This document shows, one piece after another, positions 1 to 8,162 of a stretch of 64,000 nt of DNA (position 1 is the first letter of the stretch; the number at the start of each line of letters is the position of its first letter). Both the position numbers and the translations under genes were made by a program. Origin of the DNA: Cyclobacteriaceae bacterium (GTDB lineage Bacteria; Bacteroidota; Bacteroidia; Cytophagales; Cyclobacteriaceae); assembly GCA_016787645.1 (NCBI GenBank), contig JAEUUF010000015.1, positions 62,001 to 126,000 of the forward strand. The letters run 5' to 3'. The notes below the pieces were generated by a model that ran no database searches, was not told the origin of the DNA, and saw only the letters and a list, made by a program, of their open reading frames with translations.

Positions 1-402
1 AACCTTTCGGTGGCGGTGGCCGTGGGATTTATTGCCTTGTTCGGAATTGCCGTCGAGACCGGTGTGGTCATGGTGATCTACCTCAATGATGCGATGCGTC
101 ATTTGATCGCGCTCCGGGGTAATTCCCGCGAGACGATTACCATGGCTGAGTTGAAGGAATACGTGGTGGCCGGAGCAGCCAAACGGCTACGGCCGAAGTT
201 GATGACGGTTTCAGTGTCCTTGTTCGGACTGATCCCGGTACTGTGGTCGACAGGTGTGGGGAGCGATGTGATGTTGCCAATCGTATTGCCGATGATCGGC
301 GGTGTGCTGACCTCGTCGACGCATATTCTCCTCGTCACCCCGCTCATTTTCCTGATGACCAAGGAATATGAACTGAAGAAGTTTGGAAAGATGGAAATCT
401 GA
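1..402 (+). CDS. cusA: CusA/CzcA-family heavy-metal RND efflux pump, C-terminal fragment
   Basis: Only the last 133 residues are in the window; the reading frame is open at base 1. The product is the inner-membrane proton-driven pump of a tripartite metal exporter. The visible part begins in a transmembrane helix with GFIALFGIAVETGVVMVIYL, a signature of the last membrane bundle of CusA/CzcA proteins, followed by the cytoplasmic loop AAKRLRPKLMT and two further hydrophobic helices ending near the C-terminus. The outer-membrane factor and adaptor genes follow directly, as in cus/czc operons. Cu/Ag rather than Co/Zn/Cd is inferred from the downstream metal-binding lipoproteins, because the substrate-binding part of the pump lies outside the window. 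Confidence 0.93.
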   Translation, partial: NLSVAVAVGFIALFGIAVETGVVMVIYLNDAMRHLIALRGNSRETITMAELKEYVVAGAAKRLRPKLMTVSVSLFGLIPVLWSTGVGSDVMLPIVLPMIGGVLTSSTHILLVTPLIFLMTKEYELKKFGKMEI

Positions 403-433
403 TTCGATGAGTTCGAAAATGAAATTGAAGATT

Positions 434-1684
434 ATGAAAGCTGAAATGAAAAATATCCAATGGGCCGTCCTTCTCCTGGCCTTTTCCTTGACTGCGCGAG
501 CCCAGGTGATTTCGCTGGACAGTGTATTGCGAGCCATCGACGAGCGAAACCCGATGTTGAAAGAATATGACAGCCGGGTAAAAGCGCAGCAGGCGTATAC
601 GGCCGGTGCGAAAGGCTGGATGGCACCGATGGTAGGAGCCGGAACATTCATGACTCCTTACCCTGGCCAGAATCCTGAAGAAGCCAGCAAAGGGAGCCTG
701 ATGATCTCGGTGGAACAGAACATCCCCAACCCCGCGAAGCAAGCCGCCAACGAAAGATACTTCGCTTCCCGTTCCGCTGTAGAGGAACAAGGACGGGCCA
801 GGCAGGCCAACGTGCTCCGGGCTGAAGCGAGGTCGGCTTATTACCGATGGGTCGTAGCAGAAAAGCGACTTGCTGTTCTGAAGCACAGTGACGCGATCAT
901 CGATCTCATGCTGAAGCTGGCACGCCTCCGGTATCCGTATAACCAGGGCAGCCTGGGCTCTATCTACAAGGCGGAAGGCCGGCAGCATGAGATCCAAAAC
1001 ATGACCCTCATGACACAGGGAGAAATCGAGGAGGCAAGGTCGCGGCTGAGGGCATTGATGAATATACCGGCAGAAGTGCCGCTGATGGTGGACACCACAC
1101 TCCGTACACGTTTCCTGGCAACAACGTTCGCATCTGATACAGCTGCACTGGCGTCGCAACGAAGCGATGTTCGTCAACTCGAAAAAACCATTGAAGTGAT
1201 GCGTTTGCAACAGCAACTGCAGCAGTACCAGGCAAAGCCGGAATTCAAGGTGCGTTTTGATCATATGCAGCCCCTCGGCGCTGGAATGCCCACGCAATTC
1301 ACTGCCATGGCGATGGTGTCTATTCCCATCGCACCCTGGTCTTCAAAGATGTACAAGGCGGAGGTCAAAGGGATGAGCCATGATATTGAAGCCATGCGTC
1401 GCGGCCGCGAGGCGATCATCGTTGAAACAAAAGGGATGATGGCAGGAATGGCGGCTCAACTGACGCGCATGGAGCAGCAATTGGAAAACTACCAGGATCG
1501 CATTCTGCCAGCGCTGCGTCGAAACTATGAGGCAACCATGGCTGCTTATGAAGAGAACCGCGAACAGCTTCCCATGGTAATCGATGGTTGGGAAGCCATG
1601 AATATGGCCCAGCTGGAGTACACGGAAAAGCTGGGAGAATATTACCAGATGATCGTTCGCTATGAAAAGGAAGCAGAGCGCTAA
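434..1684 (+). CDS. TolC-family outer-membrane efflux protein (CusC/CzcC type)
   Basis: Outer-membrane channel of the tripartite metal exporter, about 416 residues. After the start comes a short basic region and a signal peptide ending in LTARAQ, then the alpha-helical, Gln/Arg/Glu-rich repeats typical of the periplasmic tunnel of TolC proteins (for example residues encoded near 1150-1260 and 1380-1680). The frame is open back to 383, which would overlap the pump gene; in-frame ATGs lie at 407, 419, 434 and 446. The start at 434 is preferred because it puts a normal positively charged end directly before the hydrophobic core; 446 is equally possible. The gene lies between the pump gene and the adaptor gene and is probably cotranscribed with both. 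Confidence 0.9.
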   Translation: MKAEMKNIQWAVLLLAFSLTARAQVISLDSVLRAIDERNPMLKEYDSRVKAQQAYTAGAKGWMAPMVGAGTFMTPYPGQNPEEASKGSLMISVEQNIPNPAKQAANERYFASRSAVEEQGRARQANVLRAEARSAYYRWVVAEKRLAVLKHSDAIIDLMLKLARLRYPYNQGSLGSIYKAEGRQHEIQNMTLMTQGEIEEARSRLRALMNIPAEVPLMVDTTLRTRFLATTFASDTAALASQRSDVRQLEKTIEVMRLQQQLQQYQAKPEFKVRFDHMQPLGAGMPTQFTAMAMVSIPIAPWSSKMYKAEVKGMSHDIEAMRRGREAIIVETKGMMAGMAAQLTRMEQQLENYQDRILPALRRNYEATMAAYEENREQLPMVIDGWEAMNMAQLEYTEKLGEYYQMIVRYEKEAER

Positions 1685-1694
1685 ACTGTTGAAC

Positions 1695-2963
1695 ATGACA
1701 CCATTTGAATATTTTAAAATGATGCGAGTAATCCTGGTGACCCTGGTGATTCTCGTTGGGTGCACCAACAAGGAGCAGTCAGCCTCCGGGGATCAGTATA
1801 CCTGTCCGATGCACCCGACGGTGGTTTCTGACCACCAGGGTACGTGCCCGGTTTGCGGGATGGACCTCGTGCGCAAAGCCCGGGAAGGTGAAGAGGTCAA
1901 GATTACCGAGGACCTGGCCCGGTTGCTGCAATCGCCGGATGAGACGGTGGTGGCGAATGTGAAGACCATTCGTGGCGAGTATCGCCGTATGCCGCTCCGT
2001 GTGTCTGCACCTGGCGTGGTGACTTATGATCCCCGGTTTACCCACGAGGTCACCGTGCGGGTGGGAGGCCGCCTCGAGAAGGTCAGCATTCATTTTCCGT
2101 TCCAACGCGTTCGGGTGGGGCAGCGGCTGGCTGAAATTTACAGTCCCGAACTGCTTACTGCGCAAAAGGAGTTACTGCTTCTGCTTTCCAGCGACCCATC
2201 CAATACCGAACTGATCAACCTGGCGACAAAGAAGCTGCTGCTGCTTGGCGCTACATCGGACCAGGTGAATGAACTGATGAGGACAAAAGAGACCAACGCC
2301 AATTTTGTAATCACCAGCCCCTATGATGGCTATGCATTTGTGGAAAGTTCTACGACTTCTTTGGAGGCGACACCAGCAGCTGAAAGCATGCAAGAAAACG
2401 ACATGGCCGGTGGCCAGGTAGCCTCATCGAAAAATTTGCCCGCTGCCCGTGCCTCCATGATTCATGAAGGAGACTATTTGGCTCGAGGCGGACGACTGCT
2501 GTCCGTGGTGAGCCTGTCTGCCCTTCGCCTCGAACTGAACGTCCCATCGGGTGAGGCGGGAGAGATCAAGGCCGGTGATTCAGTGGCCATCTCACTTAAC
2601 CAAGGTCCAAGGATTTCGGGAAAAGTAGATTTTGTGCAGCCGTTCTTTGAGGAGGGTACAGAATTTCAAAAGGTAAGGCTATACGTCCGGAACGCTGACT
2701 TGCGTGTTGGCCAATTGGTAGACGCCACCATTCACCGTGCCTCGGAGGACAGAATGTGGCTACCGAATGAAGCGGTGACAGACCTGGGAACTGACCGTAT
2801 TGTTTTTGTGAAGGAGCGGGGTGTATTTAAACCTCGCAAAATTCTCACCGGCCTACGTTCGGATGGTTGGGTCGAGATTCTCGGAGGGATAGCCTCTTCG
2901 GATGAAGTGGCGGCGAAGGCCGCTTACCTTGTCGACAGCGAAAGTTTTGTCAAAACTAAATAA
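1695..2963 (+). CDS. cusB: CusB-type RND periplasmic adaptor with N-terminal heavy-metal-binding domain
   Basis: Membrane-fusion subunit linking the pump and the outer-membrane channel. It is predicted to be a lipoprotein, with lipobox VILVGC and Cys23. Residues about 36-60 form a small metal-binding domain with the pattern YTCPMHP...TCPVCGMDL, common in CusB homologues and copper ATPases of Bacteroidota. The rest has the usual adaptor order: a barrel-sandwich half (VSIHFPFQRVRVGQRLAEIY), an alpha hairpin, the second half and a beta-barrel. The frame is open to 1662, overlapping the previous gene; ATG 1695 gives a normal-length lipoprotein signal, while ATG 1719 would give a very short one. 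A 6-bp gap leads to a second adaptor gene. Confidence 0.9.
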   Translation: MTPFEYFKMMRVILVTLVILVGCTNKEQSASGDQYTCPMHPTVVSDHQGTCPVCGMDLVRKAREGEEVKITEDLARLLQSPDETVVANVKTIRGEYRRMPLRVSAPGVVTYDPRFTHEVTVRVGGRLEKVSIHFPFQRVRVGQRLAEIYSPELLTAQKELLLLLSSDPSNTELINLATKKLLLLGATSDQVNELMRTKETNANFVITSPYDGYAFVESSTTSLEATPAAESMQENDMAGGQVASSKNLPAARASMIHEGDYLARGGRLLSVVSLSALRLELNVPSGEAGEIKAGDSVAISLNQGPRISGKVDFVQPFFEEGTEFQKVRLYVRNADLRVGQLVDATIHRASEDRMWLPNEAVTDLGTDRIVFVKERGVFKPRKILTGLRSDGWVEILGGIASSDEVAAKAAYLVDSESFVKTK

Positions 2964-2969
2964 GGAGCG

Positions 2970-4073
2970 ATGAAAAAGATCCTTGAAACGAAGATTGGAA
3001 GAAATGCCCTGCTGGCTGTGCCGGTCATTTTCCACTTGCTGATGGGTGGATGTTCAAAAAAGGAATCCCCTGTCTCGCAAGTACATGCTGCGAAATCATC
3101 AAATGTCCTGATGCTTAGTGAAAGCCAGGTCAGGTTGGCCAACATCACTACACAGAAGGCTACGCGCCTGATGATGGGAGAGTCGGTGATCTTGAATGCG
3201 CGCCTGGTCCAGGATGAAGACAGAACGAGGCTGGTCAACGCCAGGGTGAGCGGTCGGATTGAACGACTCTATATAAAGGAGACTGGCCGGGAGTTGCGCA
3301 CCGGACAACCCATCGTGGAAATTTACAGCGAGCAGTTGCTGACCTTGCAGCGTGAGTTCTTGCTTGCCCTTGAAACGGGGAGCACCGGGTCCCGCAATGA
3401 GTCCTTCCTGGCCTCTGCAAGGAAGAAGTTGATTCGTTATGGGCTGACCGAAAGCCAAATAGAACAGCTTACCCGAACGCGGGAAATCCAGGATCGGGTT
3501 ACTTACCTTTCACCGTCCTCCGGAGTTATTGCCTCCGTTATGGTAACTGAGGGACAATACGTGGAAGAAGGTGCACCGCTTTACAAGATCGAAGACATCA
3601 ATCACCTCTGGGTGGAAGCCGAATTGTATCCCGGAGAAGTTGAAATAGTCACGCAGGGCGACCCGGTAAGCCTCAAAGTAGCTGGACAGGAGAGGTGGAG
3701 TCAGGTCATCGTTACTTTTGTCAGTCCACAGTACCGCGCCAATTCTCAGGTGACGATCATACGAGCAGCGATAGCAAACAACAACCGTATGCTGAAGCCC
3801 GGAATGGCCGCCCAGGTTATCGTAACGCGCGATGAGCGTAAAGCGCTGGCCTTGCCATTGGATGCTGTGATTCGCGAAGAAAGCGGTAGTTATGTTTTTG
3901 TAAGCAAGGATACCAATACCTTTGAGCGTCGCGCGGTGACCACCGGGATGGAAGGTGTTGATCGGGTCGAGATCACCTCCGGCCTTCAAGAAGGGGATGT
4001 GATCGCGGTCACCGGAGCCTACCTGTTACAGAGTGAGCTGTTACTCAAAGGCGGAAACGGACATTCCCATTGA
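2970..4073 (+). CDS. Second RND periplasmic adaptor lipoprotein
   Basis: A second membrane-fusion protein of 367 residues, six bases after the first adaptor, with a purine-rich AAGGAG just before its ATG. Lipobox LLMGGC gives Cys28. It has the same adaptor layout (barrel-sandwich near VNARVSGRIERLYIKETG, hairpin, then IEDINHLWVEAELYPGE and a beta-barrel) but lacks the N-terminal YTCPMHP metal domain. It ends in a His-containing tail (GNGHSH) that could bind metal. Two consecutive and clearly different adaptors in one operon suggest either a mixed adaptor ring or division of labour between metal capture and structure; this is inference. Confidence 0.88.
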   Translation: MKKILETKIGRNALLAVPVIFHLLMGGCSKKESPVSQVHAAKSSNVLMLSESQVRLANITTQKATRLMMGESVILNARLVQDEDRTRLVNARVSGRIERLYIKETGRELRTGQPIVEIYSEQLLTLQREFLLALETGSTGSRNESFLASARKKLIRYGLTESQIEQLTRTREIQDRVTYLSPSSGVIASVMVTEGQYVEEGAPLYKIEDINHLWVEAELYPGEVEIVTQGDPVSLKVAGQERWSQVIVTFVSPQYRANSQVTIIRAAIANNNRMLKPGMAAQVIVTRDERKALALPLDAVIREESGSYVFVSKDTNTFERRAVTTGMEGVDRVEITSGLQEGDVIAVTGAYLLQSELLLKGGNGHSH

Positions 4074-4119
4074 CAAGAAATTCTATTTTTACCATTCGAT
4101 AACTTAATGAACACCAATT

Positions 4120-4728
4120 ATGAAAACCATTTCAATGATCAGAATCTCTTTGGCAGCCGCCGCGCTGCTGTTTTTTGCAAACTGTGGAGGCAAGAAGGAA
4201 GCCTCTTCGGAATCTGAAAGTATGGATCATGCCACCGGCACCGAGGCACCTGTTACTTCCAGCGGGCCGTTATTTACGGTAGATGATACATTTAAAGAAC
4301 AACTGACGCGTACTTTCGGAGCCTATATTAAAGTGAAGGATGCTTTCGTTGCTTCAGACGCGGCCCTGGTGAAAGCAGAGGCAGCCAATGCAAAGAAGAT
4401 TATCAAGGCAATCAATGCAAGAATGCTGACAGGCCCTGCGCTGAATGATTGGTCGAACTACTCCAACAACCTCGATATGGCCCTGGCCGAAATCCTCGCC
4501 ACTGACGACATCGAGGCTCAGCGCACAGCATTCTCATCGTTGTCCGACAACCTGTATAAGAGCATAAAGGCGTATGGTTTGGACACCGCCACTGCCTACT
4601 ATGATTTTTGCCCCATGGCTTTTAATAATCAAGGAGCATTTTGGCTCAGTGATAACAAGGAAATACGCAATCCGTATTTCGGCGACAAAATGCTCACCTG
4701 CGGCCGGGTGACCGAAGAGCTCAAATAA
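4120..4728 (+). CDS. DUF3347-domain lipoprotein, probable periplasmic copper-site protein
   Basis: A 202-residue lipoprotein (Cys22 in FFANC) with a low-complexity Ser/Glu linker containing MDHATG, then a helical DUF3347 domain. The C-terminal part carries the family signature YYDFCPMAF near residue 165, then NPYFGDKMLTCG near the end. The two Cys residues with nearby Met residues look like a metal site. DUF3347 proteins are often encoded beside cusB-like genes in Bacteroidota. A TAACTTAA hexamer-like -7 candidate lies in the 46-bp gap upstream, so the gene may have an additional promoter besides read-through from the efflux genes. Its biochemical role is not established. Confidence 0.82.
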   Translation: MKTISMIRISLAAAALLFFANCGGKKEASSESESMDHATGTEAPVTSSGPLFTVDDTFKEQLTRTFGAYIKVKDAFVASDAALVKAEAANAKKIIKAINARMLTGPALNDWSNYSNNLDMALAEILATDDIEAQRTAFSSLSDNLYKSIKAYGLDTATAYYDFCPMAFNNQGAFWLSDNKEIRNPYFGDKMLTCGRVTEELK

Positions 4729-4738
4729 GAAAGCCCGG

Positions 4739-5218
4739 ATGAAGCGTTCCATTCCAGGCTTGCTTTTTCTCCTGTTTGTCTTTGGGTGCGCCTCGCCGTC
4801 CAAAGAAAGCGGGATGAAATTGAGTCGGTTCGACCTAGTTACTCTTTCAGGTGAAGCCATCGACATGAGCCAGTACGAGGGCAAGACGGTTTTTATCAAT
4901 GTTTGGGCCACCTGGTGCAAGCCTTGTGTCCAGGAGATGCCCACTATTGCCCTCGCCATGGAAAAATTGAAAGACCGACAAGTGGTCTTCCTGTTTGCTT
5001 CCAACGAGGATGTGGAAGACATTGCAGGATTCCGCGATAACCGGAAGTTTCCGTTTGACTATGTCCGGCTTAAGAACCTGGAAGCACTTCCCATTGATGC
5101 TCTTCCGGCTACCTTCATCTTTGACCCGCAGGGCAAACTAATCTATGGGGAGGAAGGCTTCCGGGATTGGAGTACTGCTGAAAACCTGCTGCTCATCACA
5201 CCAACTGCCCAACCATGA
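4739..5218 (+). CDS. TlpA/ResA-like thioredoxin lipoprotein
   Basis: A 159-residue thioredoxin-fold protein with lipobox FVFGC (Cys17) and the active-site motif WATWCKPC, where the redox pair is Cys60 and Cys63. The later cis-proline region is LPATFIFDPQGKLIY. It probably works on the outer side of the inner or outer membrane as a disulfide reductase. In this operon the likely clients are the Cys-containing DUF3347 and CDCC-motif lipoproteins encoded on either side, whose metal sites would need reduced cysteines; that link is inferred from position. Its stop overlaps the ATG of the next gene in an ATGA arrangement, which implies translational coupling. Confidence 0.88.
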   Translation: MKRSIPGLLFLLFVFGCASPSKESGMKLSRFDLVTLSGEAIDMSQYEGKTVFINVWATWCKPCVQEMPTIALAMEKLKDRQVVFLFASNEDVEDIAGFRDNRKFPFDYVRLKNLEALPIDALPATFIFDPQGKLIYGEEGFRDWSTAENLLLITPTAQP

Positions 5219-6420
5219 TCAATATTATCAATATCACCCTCGTACTGGTTTTCCTCGCGGCCTGCTCAGGGGAGAAAAAACCCGATACGGCAATGACGGT
5301 TGTTGAATTTTCTTCTCCGGCCGATTCGCTTACCGCTGAGCCCCACCTGTTCACCGATTCCTGGGGTAATGTGTTGCTCTCCTGGATTGAGAAGCAAAAG
5401 GACACCAGCCGGTTCTGGTTTTCCCGGCTCTCCGGTACGACATGGTCAACGCCAACCTTAATTGCGAAGGGATCCACCTGGTTTGTCAATTGGGCCGACT
5501 ATCCGATGATCAGTTCGGATGGAGGAGCGAACTATGTGGCACACTTGCTGGAAAAGAGCGGCAAGAGCACCTATGCATATGACGTTAAGGTGTATTTATC
5601 CAATGACAGTGGGAAGACCTGGAAATCTCCCTTCGTGCTGCATGATGACGGCAAGCAGGCGGAGCACGGTTTTGTCACGCTCATACCTTATGGTGAAAAG
5701 ATTTTCGTCTCCTGGCTGGATGGCCGGAATACGGCGATGGAAGGAATGGAGAACATGGATCATAGCGGGCACCACGGCGCCATGAGCTTGCGGGCCGCTG
5801 TCATTGATTATCAAGGTAACAAGTCGGGTGAATGGGAGCTGGACAACAAGACCTGCGATTGTTGCCAGACTACGGCCGCCATTACCGATGATGGACCCAT
5901 CGTGATCTATCGCGACAGAACGGACGCGGAAATCCGCGATCTTTCCATCGTGCGCTATGTCAATGGACAGTGGACAGCACCCAAGCCAGTCCACTCGGAC
6001 AATTGGAAGATAGCGGGTTGCCCGGTCAACGGTCCTCGTGTTTCGGTGAGCGCAAACCGTGTGGCGATTGCCTGGTTCACTGGAGCGACCGAACCTGCTC
6101 ATGTCAATGTCGTCTTCTCGGAAGATGGAGGAGCTACGTTTGGCGAAGCGATGACTATCGATGAAGGCCAGGCCAACGGCCGTGTGGATATTGAGTGGAT
6201 CGATGAGCATCGATGCGTTGTGAGCTGGATGGAAGGAGCGCTCATCAAGGCGGCAATTGTTCACAGTGACGGAGAGCGTGAGGGCGTTGTAACCGTGGCC
6301 ACATCATCAGAGGCACGCTCCAGCGGTTTTCCGCAGATGACCCGTTCGGGGAACCTGCTGGTGTTTGCCTGGACGGACGACGTGGCGAAGCGGGTAAAGG
6401 TGGCCAGTATTTCAATTTGA
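5215..6420 (+). CDS. Sialidase-fold (BNR/Asp-box) lipoprotein of the metal operon
   Basis: A 401-residue predicted lipoprotein (LAAC near residue 17) with beta-propeller repeats. Asp-box motifs are visible as SNDSGKTW (near residue 124) and SEDGGATF (near residue 302). It is unlikely to be a real sialidase: no catalytic Arg triad context was recognised and it lies in a metal-export operon. Two potential metal-binding features stand out: a His/Met-rich loop GMENMDHSGHHGAM near residues 178-191 and a cysteine cluster CDCCQT at 214-219, followed later by AGCPVNGP. The start overlaps the tlpA-like stop by 4 bp. Function is unknown; a periplasmic or surface copper-binding role is inferred. Confidence 0.75.
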   Translation: MINIINITLVLVFLAACSGEKKPDTAMTVVEFSSPADSLTAEPHLFTDSWGNVLLSWIEKQKDTSRFWFSRLSGTTWSTPTLIAKGSTWFVNWADYPMISSDGGANYVAHLLEKSGKSTYAYDVKVYLSNDSGKTWKSPFVLHDDGKQAEHGFVTLIPYGEKIFVSWLDGRNTAMEGMENMDHSGHHGAMSLRAAVIDYQGNKSGEWELDNKTCDCCQTTAAITDDGPIVIYRDRTDAEIRDLSIVRYVNGQWTAPKPVHSDNWKIAGCPVNGPRVSVSANRVAIAWFTGATEPAHVNVVFSEDGGATFGEAMTIDEGQANGRVDIEWIDEHRCVVSWMEGALIKAAIVHSDGEREGVVTVATSSEARSSGFPQMTRSGNLLVFAWTDDVAKRVKVASISI

Positions 6421-6437
6421 GATTTAAAAATTCAGAG

Positions 6438-7040
6438 ATGATGAAGACTTTTCTTGTCCTGCTGTTTTCAACCGTGATAATGGCCTGTTCCTCTCCCAGT
6501 ACCAAGCAACCGGAGAGCCCGACCGTGCCTGCGGTCAAAGCGGAGGCCGTGGTGATTGAAGCGCAGCCGGAAGCTGATAGCCTGAAAGGAAGCCTTGACG
6601 CCATGGCCACCGGAAAAATCGGGCAGGCTGCATTTACGATCCGTTACCATTCTCCTGCGGTGCGGGGCCGTATCGTATGGGGTGGGCTCGTGCCGTTTGA
6701 CCGTGTCTGGGTCACGGGGGCACACATGGCGACTTCGGTTGAATTTGACCGTGATATCTCCATCGATGGTCAGCGGGTACCGGCAGGGAAGTATGCCTTT
6801 TTCACCATTCCCGGAAAGGAGAAATGGACCGTTATCCTTAATTCAGATTGGCAGCAACATCTGACTGACGAATATGACGAAAAGCTGGATGTGGTGCGAG
6901 TGAAGATTAAACCGGAGCGGGAGTCCACGCACCAGGAGCGATTGAGGTATGTCATCGAAGCCGATGACGATACCAAGGGAGAATGGGTGGTTTACTGGGA
7001 GAAACTTGAAATCTCTCTTCCGGTGACCATACTGCAATAA
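6438..7040 (+). CDS. DUF2911-domain lipoprotein
   Basis: A 200-residue lipoprotein (Cys17 in TVIMAC). After a Pro/Ala-rich linker it contains the DUF2911 signature: RGRIVWGGLVPFDRVWVTGA, then PAGKYAFFTIPGKEKWTVIL and a C-terminal YDEKLDVVRVKI segment. DUF2911 is a beta-rich family common in Bacteroidota with no assigned biochemical function. The frame is open to a TTG at 6417 inside the previous gene, but the tandem ATG at 6438/6441 gives a normal lipoprotein signal and is preferred. It lies 17 bp after the sialidase-fold gene and is probably the last structural gene of the metal operon. Confidence 0.82.
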   Translation: MMKTFLVLLFSTVIMACSSPSTKQPESPTVPAVKAEAVVIEAQPEADSLKGSLDAMATGKIGQAAFTIRYHSPAVRGRIVWGGLVPFDRVWVTGAHMATSVEFDRDISIDGQRVPAGKYAFFTIPGKEKWTVILNSDWQQHLTDEYDEKLDVVRVKIKPERESTHQERLRYVIEADDDTKGEWVVYWEKLEISLPVTILQ

Positions 7041-7093
7041 GGGAGTATTTTTTGGATGTGCAGGTCAGGGAGACAGCCGTCGAACAAGTTAGA

Positions 7094-7675
7094 ATGAAAG
7101 AGCTTGAACAAATGCGTCAATTGGCAACTATCGTGCATCCCGTCGCGGACCCGGCTTGGCGAAGTTTTGCTGAGATATGGGAGCCCTTTACAGCGAAGCG
7201 GAAGGAGGTTATGACCTTTGCCGGTCAGAAGGAAAAATACCTCTACTTTGTTTCAGAAGGAGTTCAGCGAGTATACTACGATGACGTACAGGGAAGGGAG
7301 GCTACCCTGGTATTTACGTATGCGCCGTCCTTTGGTGGAGTGCTCGATGCGTTGATGATGCAGACGCTGTCGCGGTATTACTACGAGACACTGACCCCAT
7401 CCGTCTTCCTGCGCGCACCCGCCGAGGCACTTTTTGAGTGCATGGCCAGGCACCGGGATCTTGACATCCTCGTACGCAAAGGGATAACCGGGGCCCTTTC
7501 GGGTGTACTGGAGCGACTCGCGGAAATGCAGAGTTTTTCAGCGGAGGAAAGATTCCGTTCCCTGCTTGCCCGAAGTCCGCACATCCTGCAACAGGTGCCG
7601 CACAAGTACCTGGCCAATTACCTGGGTATCGATGCGACCAACTTCAGCAAACTGATGAATTCCGTCCGGATATAG
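7094..7675 (+). CDS. Crp/Fnr-family transcriptional regulator
   Basis: A 193-residue protein with an N-terminal cyclic-nucleotide-binding-like beta roll (FVSEGVQRVYYDD, then TLVFTYAPSFGGVLDAL) and a C-terminal helix-turn-helix with recognition region HKYLANYLGIDATNFSKLMN. No cysteine cluster for an iron-sulfur centre and no obvious cAMP-binding RxS motif were seen, as is usual for short Bacteroidota Crp-like proteins. The frame extends upstream to a TTG at 7052, but ATG 7094 matches the family length. A perfect 16-bp dyad lies only 13 bp after its stop, in front of the next gene, and is the best candidate operator. It may also control the metal operon before it. Confidence 0.88.
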   Translation: MKELEQMRQLATIVHPVADPAWRSFAEIWEPFTAKRKEVMTFAGQKEKYLYFVSEGVQRVYYDDVQGREATLVFTYAPSFGGVLDALMMQTLSRYYYETLTPSVFLRAPAEALFECMARHRDLDILVRKGITGALSGVLERLAEMQSFSAEERFRSLLARSPHILQQVPHKYLANYLGIDATNFSKLMNSVRI

Positions 7676-7687
7676 CTGTTTCAAAAT

Positions 7688-7703
7688 CTTGGTATTTACC
7701 AAG
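7688..7703. promoter_or_regulatory. Perfect 16-bp dyad, candidate Crp/Fnr operator
   Basis: CTTGGTATTTACCAAG is a perfect palindrome (7-bp arms, TT centre) in the 76-bp gap between the Crp/Fnr gene and the DUF4345 gene. A -7-like box CACCTTTG at 7725-7732 predicts a start near 7736, which puts the dyad centre at about -41, the classical position for an activator of this family. The assignment to the neighbouring regulator is inference. Confidence 0.55.
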
Positions 7704-7751
7704 AACCGTTTCTTTAGACGGGCCCACCTTTGAAGAAACAAATCAAATGGT

Positions 7752-8162
7752 ATGAAAAAGGAAAAACTAATCCGGAAGGCCTCCCTGGGCTTTGTAGCAC
7801 TCTCTTCGCTGAGCATCCTTGCGGTCAGCGCGATGGCGTTTGTTAGTCCGCAGTCAGTGATGGACCTCGTGGCGGTAAAACTTACCAACACGGACGCTGT
7901 CAGTTCAATCCGTGGTATTTACGGCGGAGCTGGTCTGACCATCGTAATTGCTCTCGTTTACCTTTCCCGAAAAGATATACGGGAATCCCTGGCGTTTCTC
8001 ATCTTGCTATGGGGATTGTACGCTCTTTCGCGGATGATTACTTGGATGACGGATGGACCCCTCGGCGATTTTGGTACCCAATGGATTCTCCTGGAGAGCA
8101 TCTTTTGCGGTATTGGTATGCTGCTATGGATGAATGAGCACCGCAAACCCGTTGAGTCATGA
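7752..8162 (+). CDS. DUF4345-like small membrane protein
   Basis: A 136-residue protein with four hydrophobic helices: about residues 10-33, 52-70, 77-95 and 108-126. The pattern SIRGIYGGAG in the second helix and the overall size fit the DUF4345 family of small integral membrane proteins, whose function is unknown. Its stop overlaps the ATG of the DinB-like gene by 4 bp, so the two are cotranscribed and probably translationally coupled. The Crp/Fnr-type dyad at 7688-7703 stands directly upstream. Confidence 0.72.
   Translation: MKKEKLIRKASLGFVALSSLSILAVSAMAFVSPQSVMDLVAVKLTNTDAVSSIRGIYGGAGLTIVIALVYLSRKDIRESLAFLILLWGLYALSRMITWMTDGPLGDFGTQWILLESIFCGIGMLLWMNEHRKPVES

Noticed and set aside
344-1297. 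Long open frame (317 codons) on the minus strand
   Set aside because: It lies entirely antisense to the CusA end and the outer-membrane factor gene, has no recognisable motif or signal, and its composition is Cys/His-rich as expected of a shadow frame.
5596-6264. 222-codon minus-strand frame inside the sialidase-fold gene
   Set aside because: Antisense shadow without a start signal; the plus-strand product has clear repeats and a lipobox.
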